Shown: piece by piece, positions 1 through 11,875 of the stretch
Numbering within the stretch: position 1 is the stretch's first letter
Layout: each line of letters starts with the position of its first letter
Assembly: GCF_020921035.1 (NCBI RefSeq)
Contig: NC_063154.1
Location: forward strand, 6,944,001-7,008,000
Direction of reading: 5' to 3'
Length of the DNA: 64,000 nt
Source: Rhodamnia argentea
Lineage: Eukaryota; Streptophyta; Magnoliopsida; Myrtales; Myrtaceae
Translations under genes and position numbers: made by a program
The notes under the pieces: model-generated
What the model was told of the DNA's origin: nothing
What the model saw: the letters and a program-made list of their open reading frames with translations, nothing else
The model's database searches: none

Positions 1-484
1 TGCTTCACATGCATTGTCAGCAGTTTATGGAACTTGAGCCTCTTAAGATTACTTGAGTTCAGACAATTGGAAGTAGACGGAGCTCGCTAGCCTCACGTAT
101 TTTTTAAAACAGAAGTGTTTTATCTGCTACCTGTACCTCCATTCCCTTGGGGGTCACGCCTTGGTTTTCAATAGTGGATTTAACATTTTAAGATCATTCC
201 TACATTTTCTTTCCGTTTTAATTTTGGAGTAGTTTTATGAGTGATTTTGTCTTTCTTGTGGAAGAACTGAAAGCCGAAATTGGTTTTCAACATGAACGAT
301 ACTTAATGTGGTAAGATGCTCATAATTGTGCTTTAATTTCTGTCCATGATGGTCATATCTCTGTTCCTGGTTTAATAGAGTAGAGCTATTATTTGTGCAG
401 CTGCTAACAGCTAGTCTGTAGGTTTTTCAAATCTATAGATAACCTGGAGTTTGACAATATAAACATTAACTGAATGTTGAGCAG
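1..484 (+). other. DCP5: Upstream intronic part of the DCP5 gene
   Basis: The first recognisable DCP5 coding exon begins after the AG at 483-484. No open frame in 1-484 matches the LSM14 family, and the stretch is T-rich with a polypyrimidine-poor acceptor. It is most simply an intron whose upstream exons, including the N-terminal LSm domain, lie outside the window. I see no separate gene here. Confidence 0.45.
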
Positions 485-1110
485 GGTTCACATCCAGTCA
501 CTAGATTTACTGAGGATTTTGATTTCACGGCAATGAATGAAAAATTCAACAAGGATGAAGTATGGGGTCACCTTGGTAAGAGTAAAAGTCATTCCAAGGA
601 CAAAGATGTAGAGGGCGATGTAAGTGATGAGGATAATTATTATGATGAAGAGGATAGTGAGCTACCAAATATGGAGGTCAAGGTATGAGTGCTAGTTTCT
701 GTGATGCTTTTATCTCCTGAATATTTGGTGGAAGAGGGCTACTACTTCTTCCTGTATTTCACTATGCATTTCTGCTGGGCAGGCTGTCTACAACAAGGAT
801 GATTTCTTTGATTCACTCTCCTGCAATGCGCTTGATCATGGATCAAACAGTGGAAGGCCCAAGTTTTCTGAGCAAATGAAGATAGACACAGAGGTATTGT
901 TCCTGTTGATTTCATCATTTGGCCTCGTCAAGTAATTTACGTGTATGTTTTGTTTGTTGTCTACAGACTTTCGGTGAGTTCTCAAGGCATAGGGGTGGTC
1001 GAGGTGGCCGTGGTCCTGGTCGTGGCGGTCGTGGTCGGGGCTACTATGGGAGGGGTTATAACTATACTGGAAGAGGTCGGGGAAGAGCGGTTTATGGCCG
1101 AGCGTCATAG
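485..1110 (+). CDS. DCP5: DECAPPING 5 / LSM14-family protein, 3' part (partial)
   Basis: DCP5 is a cytoplasmic P-body protein that promotes mRNA decapping and represses translation. Three exons are visible: 485-682, 783-893 and 967-1110, all in frame, giving 150 C-terminal residues. In order they carry the FDF motif ([20 protein letters not shown]), an acidic [10 protein letters not shown] stretch, the FFD box ([15 protein letters not shown]), the TFG box ([10 protein letters not shown]) and an Arg-Gly-rich tail with repeated GRG/RGG ending RAVYGRAS. In the family these boxes bind the helicase DDX6/RH12-type partner and EDC4/VCS. The N-terminal LSm domain is outside the window, so start and length cannot be judged. 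The next gene downstream has the same orientation. The family assignment is very secure; the choice between DCP5 and a close paralogue such as DCP5-like is slightly less so. Confidence 0.93.
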
Positions 1111-1997
1111 AGGTTATCAGGCCTATGTGCTTCTCAGGATTAGAGGCTTAATAACTTGCTGGAACTGGAAACTAGCGTAGCTCTATGCTCCTGATCTTTG
1201 TGGATTTGGTTTTTTTTTTCTTCTGGATTCTAATCAGTCTTTTATAACGTTGAGCCGATTGAGAGGCCGTGCGTTCTGCTCAGAATTGTTTGCACCAACA
1301 TTTGAAGCAGGATTTTCAGTTTTGTGGAATATCAGATGGTGATCTTGTTGAAATCTGCTAGCTTTTACTCATTTGCCGAAGCGTGTTCTTTTATGCTTCA
1401 CAGACATCTCTTAAGACTTATTTTTATGGATCCTGCATTTGGTATTTGTCCCAAGCAATTGTTGCACACTTCGTTGTACCAAGAATTGGCCTACAAATGG
1501 TACCAAGGTGCCGGCGCTCCTCGTCTTTTCCGACTTAAAAGCAATTCTTGCACTTCCTTTTCCTGAAAAGAAGAAGAAGAAGAAGTCGGGAGCGCATTAT
1601 AGACAATTTGACATGCAAAACAAATATATTCGATTTTGTTGTTGAGGCTTGATAATAGGAAATTTCCAGCATTCGCTCGGTCGTGTCATCCTCTCAATGC
1701 AATGCAACGGCCCATGATGTTGAGAGCCAGTTGGCACTCATCCAGAATAGCCCCTCTGGAATGGTTTTCATTTTACAGTTTATTCAAGTGAATGGCATGT
1801 GCGTCCATTGCACTCATCCAGAATAGCACTCCTCCATTAACGGCCCTCTCTTTCCAATAAAAATTTCCAAAACTAGGAAAAAAGTAGAGGACTGCTTTGC
1901 TCGGATCTATCGTCCCAACTCCCTCAGGTGTCGGTGGCTGGCGACTGAGCGAGTCTCAGCTCCATTTCTGAGCTCTAACAAGGCCAAAGGAGAAGCC
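1111..1997. other. DCP5 3' UTR and upstream region of the cytochrome b561 gene
   Basis: No protein family is recognisable here. The first few hundred bases are probably DCP5 3' UTR. A short (AAG)n run lies near 1567-1585. The 'cactcatccagaatagc' segment occurs twice (about 1736 and 1812), a small local duplication. The last roughly 150 bases are the likely promoter and 5' UTR of the gene starting at 1998. Confidence 0.4.
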
Positions 1998-2157
1998 ATG
2001 GGAACGTCTTCTTCTTCTTCTTCACCGTTCCTCGTCCTCCTGTTTGCAAGAATCTGTGGAGTGATAGTGGCAATGCTCGTGCTCTCTTGGGCTCTCGCCT
2101 TCAAATCTAGCTTCCTCCCTCACTCCTCCTCTCAAGAAGACCTCATTTATTCTGTAT

Positions 2158-2196
<39 letters not shown>

Positions 2197-4089
2197 GCAA
2201 GGTTTTGGTTGTGAATATGAGTAAGTGAAGAGGGTGTTTCTGTCTTCAAACAGGTTCTTCACCCCCTATTGATGGTCATCGGCTTCATTCTCATTAGTGG
2301 AGAAGGTACACAAGATACAGACCTTTCTGCTGGTGAATTTGAAACGAGAAAGAAACCTTCCCATTCACAAATCTGCTCTCTCTGAATTTCTCTCTCTTTT
2401 CTTTGTTGCTTCCCCCCACCCCACCCCCTCCAAATGTGGGTCTTCTCTGTTTCAGCGATCTTGGTCCACAGATGGTTGCCTGGTTCGAGGAACATGAAGA
2501 AATCGGTGCATCTGTGGCTTCAAGGAGTGGCTCTGGGAAGTGGGGTTTTCGGCATTTGGACGAAGTTCCACGGACAAGATGGGGTTGTGGGTAATTTCTA
2601 CAGCTTGCATTCTTGGATGGGCTTGATCTGCGTCTCCTTGTTTGGACTTCAGGTTTCTCACTTTCCCTCTTCAATCTTATGTCATGTTTTTTCTCACCAA
2701 AAATTTCACCTTTTTTTTTATTATTATTTGCTACCGGCTTTCCCAGTTGATAAGTAGCCATAAAGGGTACTGAAAACGGCGTATTTCAGTCTAGAATCTG
2801 CCCTAAATCCTCTGCATTTTCTTGCTGGTTGTGTTTTGGCCACTTCAGTTTGATTTTCAGCTGATCAGTGAGTCGTGATATGTTAGCCAAGGACAAATGT
2901 GTTTTCCCAACAAGAAAAAGAAGGCTAACTAGTGATAACCAGCTTGCTTGTGGTGCCTGTTTTCATTTAGATTTTGTTTTCATTGATATAATATCTCGTA
3001 ACTTTTCTAGGCATCCATGATACACGTAGCCCTCGACGCCATTTGTTTGTGAATTGTAGAAGGCTATTCCTGTCGCATAACCAGGCATCGCTCCTGGGCC
3101 TCGTTAGGAAGGATCAAGCTGGGTTTACCATTCACTATAATCAAGTACGACGGGCCTAACCATGACCAACACAATGCTTCTCTCTCCGCTTCATGCGCTA
3201 CTTCTCTGAACTACTGAACCTAATCTTATCGGTTATCAAATAGAGAAAACACTATCTGTGTAATGGTCATCGAATCTCGTTTTCATTCGGCAGCGACCTC
3301 AGATTCTGTCATTAGCATGTAAAGCCATTATATTGCCATTTGAGGGTTTTGATTTCCTTAATTTTCAGTTTGATCCTAATCAATTCCCACGGATGCCTTG
3401 ACGAGTGGTGGTGAAGCGCAAAAATCTGCTTCCCAGCACTCAGGCATTGCAGAAGCCTAAAATCCTGAACGACCTTTATAATGTCCAATTGTGCATTCAT
3501 CTAGATCTGGGAAACTTCACGGTGAACTTCTTCATCGAGCGACACAACATGATCTTGTTGGTAAAATGAGCAAAACCATCTGTTTACCTTTAGGTTGACG
3601 TGTATATGCTTCCCACTCGCATGTGGCCACGTTGTGTTGTTGACAACTCTTAGTTTCTTTTCAGCATTCAAGGCATGGGTGATCTTCTTATGTATGTCGA
3701 AAGTTTACCCAGGTCATAACCGAGCGCTGACATTCTGTTTCTTCATGTTTACGTTTCAGTGGTTGATGGGTTTCCTGAGCTTCTGGCACAGAGGAGAGGC
3801 GCGGTCGATAAGAATGAAGGTGTTGCCTTGGCACATCTTCCTTGGACTCTACACCTACGGCTTGGCTGTGGCCACAGCAGAGACCGGACTCCTAGAGAAG
3901 TTGACGTTCCTACAGACGATGAGAAACGTAGAGAAACACGGTTCGGAGTCCATGGTCGTGAACAGTCTCGGTCTGGGATTGGCCCTGCTCAGCGGTATCG
4001 TCATATTGGCTGCAGTTTCTCCGAAGTACCATTCTCTTCAAACTAAGCTTATATACTCACACTCTGAACCCAAGAACTTGACTTCCTAG
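1998..4089 (+). CDS. Cytochrome b561, transmembrane ascorbate ferrireductase
   Basis: This is a six-helix di-haem b561 protein that moves electrons from cytosolic ascorbate across a vacuolar or other endomembrane to monodehydroascorbate or Fe(III). Exons 1998-2153, 2254-2305, 2456-2652 and 3760-4089 join in frame to 244 aa. The four haem-ligand histidines fall at residues 55, 88, 121 and 160, a family-typical spacing of 33, 33 and 39. The family landmarks KSVHLWLQGVALGSG, FYSLHSWMG and VLPWHIFLGLYTYG are present. The ATG at 1998 begins a short Ser-rich leader followed by the first helix (FARICGVIVAMLVLSWALAF). The closest remembered relatives are Arabidopsis ferrireductase 3/4-type proteins. 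Intron 3 is 1.1 kb. Intron 1 is only 100 bp and is largely a CT repeat that starts at its 5' splice site. All key residues are intact, so the gene looks functional. Confidence 0.95.
2162..2193 (+). repeat. (TC)n microsatellite inside intron 1 of the b561 gene
   Basis: About 16 uninterrupted TC units begin at intron position +9, directly after the 5' splice site GTATTCCA. The transcript therefore carries a (CU)n tract there. Confidence 0.97.
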
Positions 4090-4319
4090 TTTGGTGCGAT
4101 GTGGGTGGGAGGTCAATGTAAATAGTGTGACTGTTTCATTGCTATCTGATTTCTTCATACGTCAATTTCCACAGCTCTGGTTCTGCTTGTCTTTGACTCA
4201 GATTGCCTCTGGGAAAATTGACATTTGTGAGAGTCTCTTGGATGAAGTTTGACCATGAATGCCTTGTTCTCGTACCTGCACCTATATTTTAGGGAAATTT
4301 TTGAAAAAGGTTCTAAAGT
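4090..4319. other. 3' UTR and flank of the b561 gene
   Basis: Unique-looking, T-rich sequence after the TAG at 4087-4089. It is likely 3' UTR followed by the edge of the inverted-repeat element that starts near 4320. No other gene is seen. Confidence 0.35.
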
Positions 4320-4835
4320 ACCTTCATTTTCTTAAAAAAAATAAAAAAAAGGATCTGAAATAAATCTTATTTTGAATAAAAACCCAAAGTGACCTCATTG
4401 TTTCCAAGAACAATCTGACCAAAGGTATTTTCGTCATTTATTATTATTTTTAAAATTTTCCCTTTTTTCTTTTCATTTCTCTTTTTTTCTTTGTTGTGGT
4501 CGGCAAGAGTCGCCTCGCCCATGCCCTTGCCGGCCTCGCCAATGGCTGTCTAGGGTGACCTCATCCTCGCTAGGTCGGGCAAGAGCTCACCTCGCCCGTG
4601 CAAGGCCGACCCTCAATGGCCGGGAGCGACCTTGCCGGTGGCCGGCCATCGCCCGAGATCTACCATTAGTGAAAAGGAAGGGAAAAAAAGGGAAAAAAGA
4701 AAGAAAAAAAGTTTGGGAAATATAAGTGACGAAAATACCCTTGATCAAACTTTTCTTTAGAAAAATGAGAGCACTTCAAACCCTTATTTAAAATAAGGTT
4801 CACTTCATGTCCTTTTTGCAATTTTCCCCTGTATT
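4320..4835. repeat. Inverted-repeat element, family A, copy 1 (MITE-like)
   Basis: Two A+T-rich arms are imperfect reverse complements of each other. The left arm includes AAAGGTATTTTCGTCAT (about 4416-4440). The right arm includes ATGACGAAAATACCCTT-like sequence (about 4727-4743) followed by CCCTTATTTAAAATAAGG. They enclose a G+C-rich core (about 4500-4665) of reiterated 'GCCTCGCC/GGCGAGG' words. There is no coding capacity, so it is a non-autonomous element. Related copies lie at 21540-21795 and 32195-32850. Exact ends and target duplication are not certain. Confidence 0.75.
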
Positions 4836-5780
4836 TTCAATGTGCAAAGCCAAAAAGCTGAGGGGCAAAGAAAGGAAGTTTAAATTTAACTCGCCGATAC
4901 ACATCCACTATTCTTACTTAAACCCTCGGAACTTCAACTCTCTAATTAGACCCTACTAAATGACGATAAGGCAATGATATTACAAGTGCTTTGACTTTCT
5001 TATGACGCTCACTTAAGTATTATAACATTTTCTTTTCGATTAATTGAATATAATGACTTCTAAAAAACGTTCATCTAAAAGCCGTAACTTTCAATCGATT
5101 ATTTCAGTGTCCTAACTTTTAAACAATATTTACCCAAGTGTCAAAAATTTGATGTGGTATGGAACTTGTGGTGTACGTCTTTAAAAAGTCACAGTACTCA
5201 AGTGATCGATTGAAAAGTTAATGATTTAGAAAAGAATTTTAGCACTTGAGTGAACATTATATATTAAGTATGACACTCAAGTGATTGAAAAAAAAAAGTG
5301 ATGATACTCAAGTGCACGCACGTATGAAGGTTATGATACATATGGTGTCCTTTTTCCCATGAGGATATTATTGGTAGAAAAAAAAAAGATTATATTATTG
5401 TTTTTAATTCACTGTGACATTAATAGTCTATTCTCGACCACAAAAAAAATAAATTATAGATAATTAAACATTGTTGTGGGGTCCACTCCTTCAGCGTATT
5501 GTTACTCTCACGTGTTTGATATGTCGGTTAGATCAAGTATAGTAGAGAAATAATTGAGCAGGAAATGAGCATTTTAAAAAACTTAAACCCAAATTGATTG
5601 GGAAACATATTGAAGGATGTGATTGGCATGTTGTGTTGTATCTGTCATGTAATCAATAGGTTAAATTTTTTCCGTTGGATAAGGACAATGAGTCTTTTTA
5701 TCTTTATTGGAATACATTATTTTATTCCAATATGAAATCCAATCCTGAAAATACATCATCTCACCTTTTTTTTTTTTTTA
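4836..5780. repeat. A+T-rich intergenic repeat with 'cactcaagtg' words
   Basis: Very A+T-rich DNA without coding potential. Between about 4980 and 5330 the words ACTCAAGTG, CACTTGAGTG and ACTTAAGT recur in both orientations near 'cgattgaaaag'. This suggests another decayed inverted-repeat element. I cannot fix its ends. Poly-A and poly-T runs lie at 5289-5298, 5379-5388 and 5765-5779. Confidence 0.4.
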
Positions 5781-6150
5781 ACTATTGAAGGCTTCGAAAC
5801 ATCAAGAAATTTCTACCGAAGCGGGTGCTGTCAGAGAACAATTAGCTATTTACGAGTTATTATAGACTATTCATTGGTAAAATGGAAGGAATTAGGAAAA
5901 GAAAGACCCACGGTTAATGAATGGGAAGATTGCAAAATTGGAAGAAGAAAGGCTTTCTTGATTAGACACATTGAATTAGCTAAGCATTTTCTTCAAACAA
6001 ATATAAAACCAGAATGAATGGTTTTATATCTACTACTGGGTCTTCCTCCGAACTATGACCCATTAATAAGATAGATGGAGGTAAGCTAATGAGCTCAGAT
6101 ATTAATGAACTCTGGAAAAGAGTTATCCATCGGAATAATACTCTTTGAAT
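5781..6150 (+). pseudogene. rpoC1: Nuclear copy of plastid rpoC1 fragment (NUPT)
   Basis: Read in the plus direction, this stretch encodes recognisable plastid RNA polymerase beta' (RpoC1) sequence. REISTGAGAIREQL appears as [14 protein letters not shown]. IIDYSLVxWKELG, [17 protein letters not shown] and LAKHF are followed by an LPPNYDP segment. The run ends in SSDINELWKRVIHRNNTL, matching the plastid SSDINELYRRVIYRNNTL. The order and spacing follow plastid RpoC1 throughout, so this is one continuous insertion of roughly 370 bp. It is cut from the middle of the gene at both ends and carries several stops and substitutions, so it is non-functional and not recent. It lies between the b561 and SLH genes. 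The identification rests on my memory of the plastid protein. Confidence 0.85.
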
Positions 6151-6593
6151 TTTAACTTTTATTTCATTCTATTCGAATGTTTCTATAATTATTATTTCAC
6201 ATATGCATTGGTCATTAAGATGTTTTTTTTTTGTATTCATTATAAAGGAAAACATATGATTATATTGCATTTGCCTTCATATTACCCGCCGTAAAAAAAA
6301 ACTTTATTACCGGTCAAAGACCGTTTACCATTTTCCATTATTTGGTTCTTTTAGGGAGAAATTCTTTGTCCGAAAATGCGCGCACACAAAATGGGAAGAA
6401 AGAAGGAAAATAAAACAAAAATCTGGAAAATGTCCCATTTTGACGTCTCGTTGAGAATGTCACCGAATCACTGCGATCTTCGTCTTCTGCATCTCTACTT
6501 CTTCTCCGCTCCAATGTCCGATCATACTCATTCGCTCCATACCCAGTTCACATAAACCCTAAAAATCGCTTTTTTTTTTTTCCCTTCACGAAA
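6151..6593. other. Promoter and 5' UTR region of the SLH gene
   Basis: No further plastid match continues past about 6150. The stretch is T-rich and then, from about 6420, carries sequence resembling a plant promoter and 5' UTR (CACTGCGATCTTCGTCTTC and 'aaaccctaaaaatcgc' just before the ATG). I see no other gene. Confidence 0.4.
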
Positions 6594-9500
6594 ATGACCT
6601 TCTCGGCTACATTGGTCACTCCTTCCGACCATTTGTTCTCGTTCTCCGACGCTCGCTCTCTCTCGCTGTGCCGTCGCTTCCCCATCTTCGTCAGACTTGG
6701 CAATCTCCGATGCTCGAGGCATAGGCCGCTTCGCCTCTCGGCTTCGCTCGCCGAGAGAAGAAGCCTCGACCTCTCGTGGGCCGACAGTGATTGCGCGAGC
6801 TCCGATTCCGATTTCAATGGCTGGGCCGCGGTCGAATCTCAGCCCCAGAGGAAGAGAAAGGGTATATTTCTTCGCGGGTGTCTCGTGCAAAGATTTTTTA
6901 TTTTTTTTGGTTAGAACTTGCGTGATGGTTTTTTTTTTTTCGTTGTGCAGGAGTGCCAACGTATGCTATTGGGGCCGTTGGGACTTCACTCACTGTTTTG
7001 GTTGCTGTAATTGCTCATTACTCACTTTCTAGAAATGGTAATGTCGGTGTTTTGATCTTCAAGCTGCGTAGTTTTGTACTTCACTTGTGGCTACGTTAGT
7101 TTGGTAGAGAATTGATTGATGCTAGTGATTTGGGTTCTCTGTGTATAATGGGTTTTGGGATGATGCCAATGCATATATGGTGATGGCTTCAGCAATTTGT
7201 GAGGTTTTCATTTTATTTGTTATTGTAGGGTATAGTTTCCACTTCTTCGATCGGTTGCGTTCTTGGAGAAGTCTGTCGAATCAGACTGAAACTGAAGCTT
7301 ATCTAAGTGAAGAATTGGATGCCGGTTTATCGGACGGAAAGAGCTTTCTCTCCCAGAATAGCCCAGCGGGTTTATCTGATTCAGTCAGCAACAATGTGGT
7401 TTCAGGTATTTTCATGTGTCAAAACAGTTTCTGATCAGTGCTGTCCCCTATCAGGGCCTTTCTAAAGTTTGCAGTTTGTTAGATGGAGAGGATCACCGCA
7501 CATGTGTTGCGTTATCTTTAGTCTGCCAAGATCGTGTGGAGGATATTTGTTGGCACCCTATTGGTTCGTTTGGATACTTTTGACTGAGCAAGTTCCTTTC
7601 CTTCAGACAGCTCAGCCTCAAGGAATAAGCAGGAGCGAGTTATAGTTCCAGTTGCTGTAGATCCTACCCAGCAGGAAGCTGTGATGGTTCTGGAAAGACT
7701 GAAGGTTCGTTTCTAGAAGCAAAAGAAAATCACATGTCTAGAAACTTTTGCATTTTTCTTATAGAAAGGTCTCATCTTTACTTCAATGTTTCCTCTTGCA
7801 TAACACTCTTCACCCCATATTCGTGTTAAGTATTGTCAAAATTTTGCTGCTTCTGTCTCGAATTACCTGATGTGACTTGCCCATGTAAGTTTGATGAGGC
7901 AAGCTCAGTCAATTTTTGGTTCTTGGGCTAGAATATTTATTGTCCCATAGAAACAGCAAATTGCTAAGAGAGTGTTGGAATGCATAACTGACAGAGCTTT
8001 TAGGGGACTCTCTCTTTCTTTTTGAGCTGCTTATTTTTGCTGGCCATGGTGATGAATACCTTCCAATTCTTTTACTTACCTGTAGTGTTAGGCATCAAGG
8101 GGGCCCATTTTTGGTTGGTAAATGCATTGAGGGTGTCTTTTGTCACCTATGAAGGTTCATTTTATTCTTAGCATGATCATGGATGCCATTAAGGCTTGCA
8201 GATCATGGAAGAAGACATCAAGGCCAATGAATTATGCACTAGAAGGGAATATGCTAGATGGCTTGTTCGATTAAGTTCTTCACTGGAAAGGTATTGATTG
8301 AAGCTATTTGCTGGGATATTCTTGACTTCTTGTACTTTATTTAGAATATTCGATGATCTAGCATGCTAAACCATCAATTTGCTATAGGAACCCAAAACAT
8401 AGAATTTTTCCGTCTTTGTCACTTTCTGGGTCTAAAGTCGCTGCCTTTGATGATGTGAGTGTTGAAGACCCGGACTTCGGTGCCATCCAAGGTGAGTTTA
8501 AACTGTTTTTATTTTTTCGGTTGGCTATCTAGTTAATAGCACAAAAATCTGAGTCTTTGTTCGAATATGTACTCAAGCGCTAGCAGAGGCTGGTATCATC
8601 TCTAGCAAGCTCTCAGGGGAAAATTCCAGTTCTTTCTTCTCAGATAGGCACGGCATGTTATTCTTTCCCGAGAGGTATATCACGTACATGATTTGGTTTT
8701 TTCTTTTTTAAAACATTTCCTTCCAACTCTAAGACATTAATCTTTTGGGCAGGTTCATCTCACGGCAAGATCTGATAAACTGGAGAGTGCAATTAGAATA
8801 TGATTTTGTCCCAGGACTAGAAGAAGAGGTACAGTAAATTATGCATTGTCTGCAGATTATTTCATTTCTGGTTTACATTCGTTTCCATGAGGTGGATGCT
8901 TCATTGGTGTTTTAAAGCACTTGAAGTGTAACTTGTTTACAGTCCAGATATCAAAGAAAAAAGTTGGCTTCATGGATACGAGGGAGATCAGTGCAAATAT
9001 ATCGGCAGAATTTTTCATGGACTTGTTGGCTGGTGACAGGAGCATAATGAGAAAAGTTTTTGGTCTGTTCTCTTAACCCTTCTCCCAAGTCTCTCACTGC
9101 CTATACTGACCCATGTATGGCTAGCAAATTCAAAAGTGTAGTTCTGCTTTGTAGTATCTGAACGGATACTGTTATGCTGCAGACATTTGTAACAGAAATA
9201 ACACTGGCTCCTTATTTTTCCTTGGGTTAATTTTATTGGAGTTTGTGCGACATTTTATCCTAAACCTATTGAGCAGTTGTATATTATAGTTAGCACAATT
9301 CATGTATTAAGTGCAAGTAGTTTTTGAGAGTATCATATATGGATCTGATCATTCGATGTTAAAAATCCGCATTCTACAGGACAGAGCAGGCGATTTCAAC
9401 CTAATAAACCTTCCACGAAAGCACAAGCTGCTATAGCATTGACCAGTGGCCGGATGACGTCAGCAATTCAGACGGAACTAGCAAGACTGGAGACTGAGAA

Positions 9501-10645
9501 TTTTTCGAGGGTGGTTGAGATGGAAGAAATTAGGTTTGAGTTAATTGAAAGGGGTGACATAAAAAGGCTTTGGGATGAGAGGCTGAAAGAAGAAGAAACC
9601 CGCGGTTTGGAAGTTGAAAAGGACTATCTTGTGGTAATTGATGATTTAGAGCAAGAGAAGATAATTCAGGAGACGACCTTCCAAGAGCATACGAAAGAGA
9701 AAGCAGCTTTGGATTGTCAGAAGCAACTGATTTGCCACCTTAGAGAAGAAGTTGATGAGATGTCAGACAGACTGGCATCAGAGAGAGCTATCTATGTTCG
9801 TGAGCAATTTGAGATGCAGGATACTATCAGTGATTTAGAGACCAAGCATGAAAGGATGCTGGATACAAAATCTATTCTGGGAGCTGAGATAGAAGCTTTG
9901 CGGATACTTAGGTAATGTACCTTGGTGGATAATTTGAAAGCATGCATACTCAACACAGTTACTCCAGCTCCTATTAAAAGGCTCGCATACCAGTCATAAG
10001 GTTCCGGCTTGCGTGTAAGTATGGTTTCTTAGTTATGGGGCATTTCATCCCGAGATTGAGCATGTGATGTCGACCTTTGATGTTAAAATTGCATAATCCT
10101 AACCTTAATGATGGAACAAATTTCCATTAGTGACAATTTGTCCTTTAAGCATGTGCTCATTCACTATCCATCCTATCTCAATGTGTGGCAGTCTGACCAT
10201 GGAATGTTTTGTTTAGCTGTGCTTTTAATTGTTCGACCAGTGTCCGTGTTTTGGACATTTATTCAACAGTTCACGTGTCTCATGTCTAGGTGCAAGAACT
10301 AGTTGTAAGACATTCGTGAAATTGACAGCAGTACCAGCATCCATGTCTATGTTGATTTTCTATACCTAATGTGGATATCAATTGGTCCATGCTTGTATTA
10401 TGCTTATTTTCTCTCTTTGTAATTGGCGTTAGTATCTAGGAATGTTATCCTGATGATCATCGATGGTGATGGGAGAACTGAATCGTCTTCTACATTTCTA
10501 CTTGTTGTCCATGTTCTATAGTCTTCTGCATGATGAAAGTGATTTGCACAGGTCTTGGGTAGAAGATGAAGCAAGGAAAAGCCAAGCTCGTGCCAAGGTG
10601 CTAGAGGAGCTTGGAAGAAGGTGGAGATGGGATGGCCAAGCATGA
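6594..10645 (+). CDS. Chloroplast SLH-domain protein (At3g25680-type)
   Basis: Eleven exons join in frame to 578 aa: 6594-6861, 6951-7037, 7229-7405, 7607-7704, 8202-8290, 8388-8491, 8578-8674, 8753-8828, 8948-9062, 9380-9911 and 10552-10645. The first 60 or so residues are rich in Ser, Arg and Leu, like a chloroplast transit peptide. A hydrophobic helix follows (TYAIGAVGTSLTVLVAVIAH). The middle holds two S-layer-homology-like repeats: AFDDVSVEDPDFGAIQALAE with FFPERFISRQDLINW, and later GFMDTREISA with RFQPNKPSTKAQAAIALTSG. The last roughly 170 residues are a charged coiled coil. No enzymatic residue set is visible. From family memory the protein is plastid membrane-associated and of uncertain function. 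It is convergent with the GET3D gene. The start was chosen because it gives the transit peptide and is the first ATG of the open frame. Confidence 0.88.
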
Positions 10646-11875
10646 TAAAGAAGTGTACAGTGGGTGGCTACTTGAAGTGCTTCTAGCTTAACAGCTACAA
10701 CTGCAAACTTCCGATTGACCTTTCATGCATTACACATTCCGGCTAGCGCTAGATGCGGCTATAGGATATAATTTTTTTTTTCTGGCAGGACAAAGAAGGT
10801 TGATTTTGCTCTCTTTCTTCCCTCGGAATCCCCCCGGCACTGTGCGTCCCTCTATGTGTGTGTCTATAGACTGTCTGAAAAGAAATCCTTTGAACAGTTG
10901 ACACCGAGACTCGAGATTCTTTGGTCATTTTTCTTATCATAAGCTTCAGCTTGGTGTACAATTTTCATCCTATCTATGAAAGCACTTCCTTCGAGATCTC
11001 AGTTGTTTACAATTATATACCGTTCATTAATCAGTCGCAAGACGAGAAAAGATGTCACTGTTGTCAAACGCTGTGGATGATGGGCTATAGAGATCTAGCT
11101 GAAGTAATATACTGACTTGCTTCTAGGAGCTAAACCTGAAAGGCATATATCATAAAGGAGCATGGAAAGCCGGTTACCTGATTTTGCCCCTTTTTTCTTA
11201 AGGTTGAAAACCCTGATTTTACTCTTTAGTTAGTAGTATTTTGGCCCTTCTCAAGCAAAGCTGATGATTCAATTGAATAATACATTATAAAAGATAAGAA
11301 GAACATGCTAAACTTTTGATTCAGTTTGTGCGGTTGGAGACCTTATTTGGTCCAGCAAATTGTGGTACAAGTTAGGACTTTTGAGTTTCACATCTTTAAA
11401 GTGCTTGAATAAGTTGTAGTTACCATTCTGATGATCCGGAGGGAGGGGCAGAACCATGATTCGGTATGTTTTTGAGGACCGAGTTCCATTATTGTCATTT
11501 GAAGGGTTTATTCAGAGGGTCCTATCAGCCTCTGAATGTCTGTGATGATTTCAGTAAATCCAATCAGTTTTTGGTCCCCATCGGCTGTAACTAAAGCATA
11601 ACTGCCGTGCGGTATGTAGAGTTTATACATCTTTGACGATTATTCAAACAACAAAACAAATGTCATGGTAGAGAAGAAACTCAGTCTCCTGTTGATGAAA
11701 GTCCGGTTTAACAAATGGAACATAAAAACCTCACAGCAAGTGCTGTAAAAAATTTCAATAATCAAACGCATTTTCCAAGAATGATTGCCACTAGTGCTGT
11801 TAAAGTCTGACAAAAGAATGGTCAGTTTCAAACTACTCAAGAAGACACCAAAAGAGAGAAAAGTAGGTTGCATCC
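10646..11875. other. Convergent intergenic region (3' ends of SLH and GET3D genes)
   Basis: The two genes meet tail to tail here. No conserved coding frame is recognisable. The sequence presumably holds both 3' UTRs and polyadenylation signals. The 11640-11875 part lies directly downstream of the GET3D stop on the minus strand and is probably its 3' UTR. Confidence 0.4.

Noticed and set aside
3595-3759. N-terminal extension of the last b561 exon upstream of 3760
   Set aside because: The open frame continues leftward by chance. The family alignment and the AG at 3758-3759 place the exon start at 3760.
4500-4665. G+C-rich block as a possible exon
   Set aside because: It is the core of an inverted-repeat element, with reiterated GCCTCGCC words and no consistent frame.
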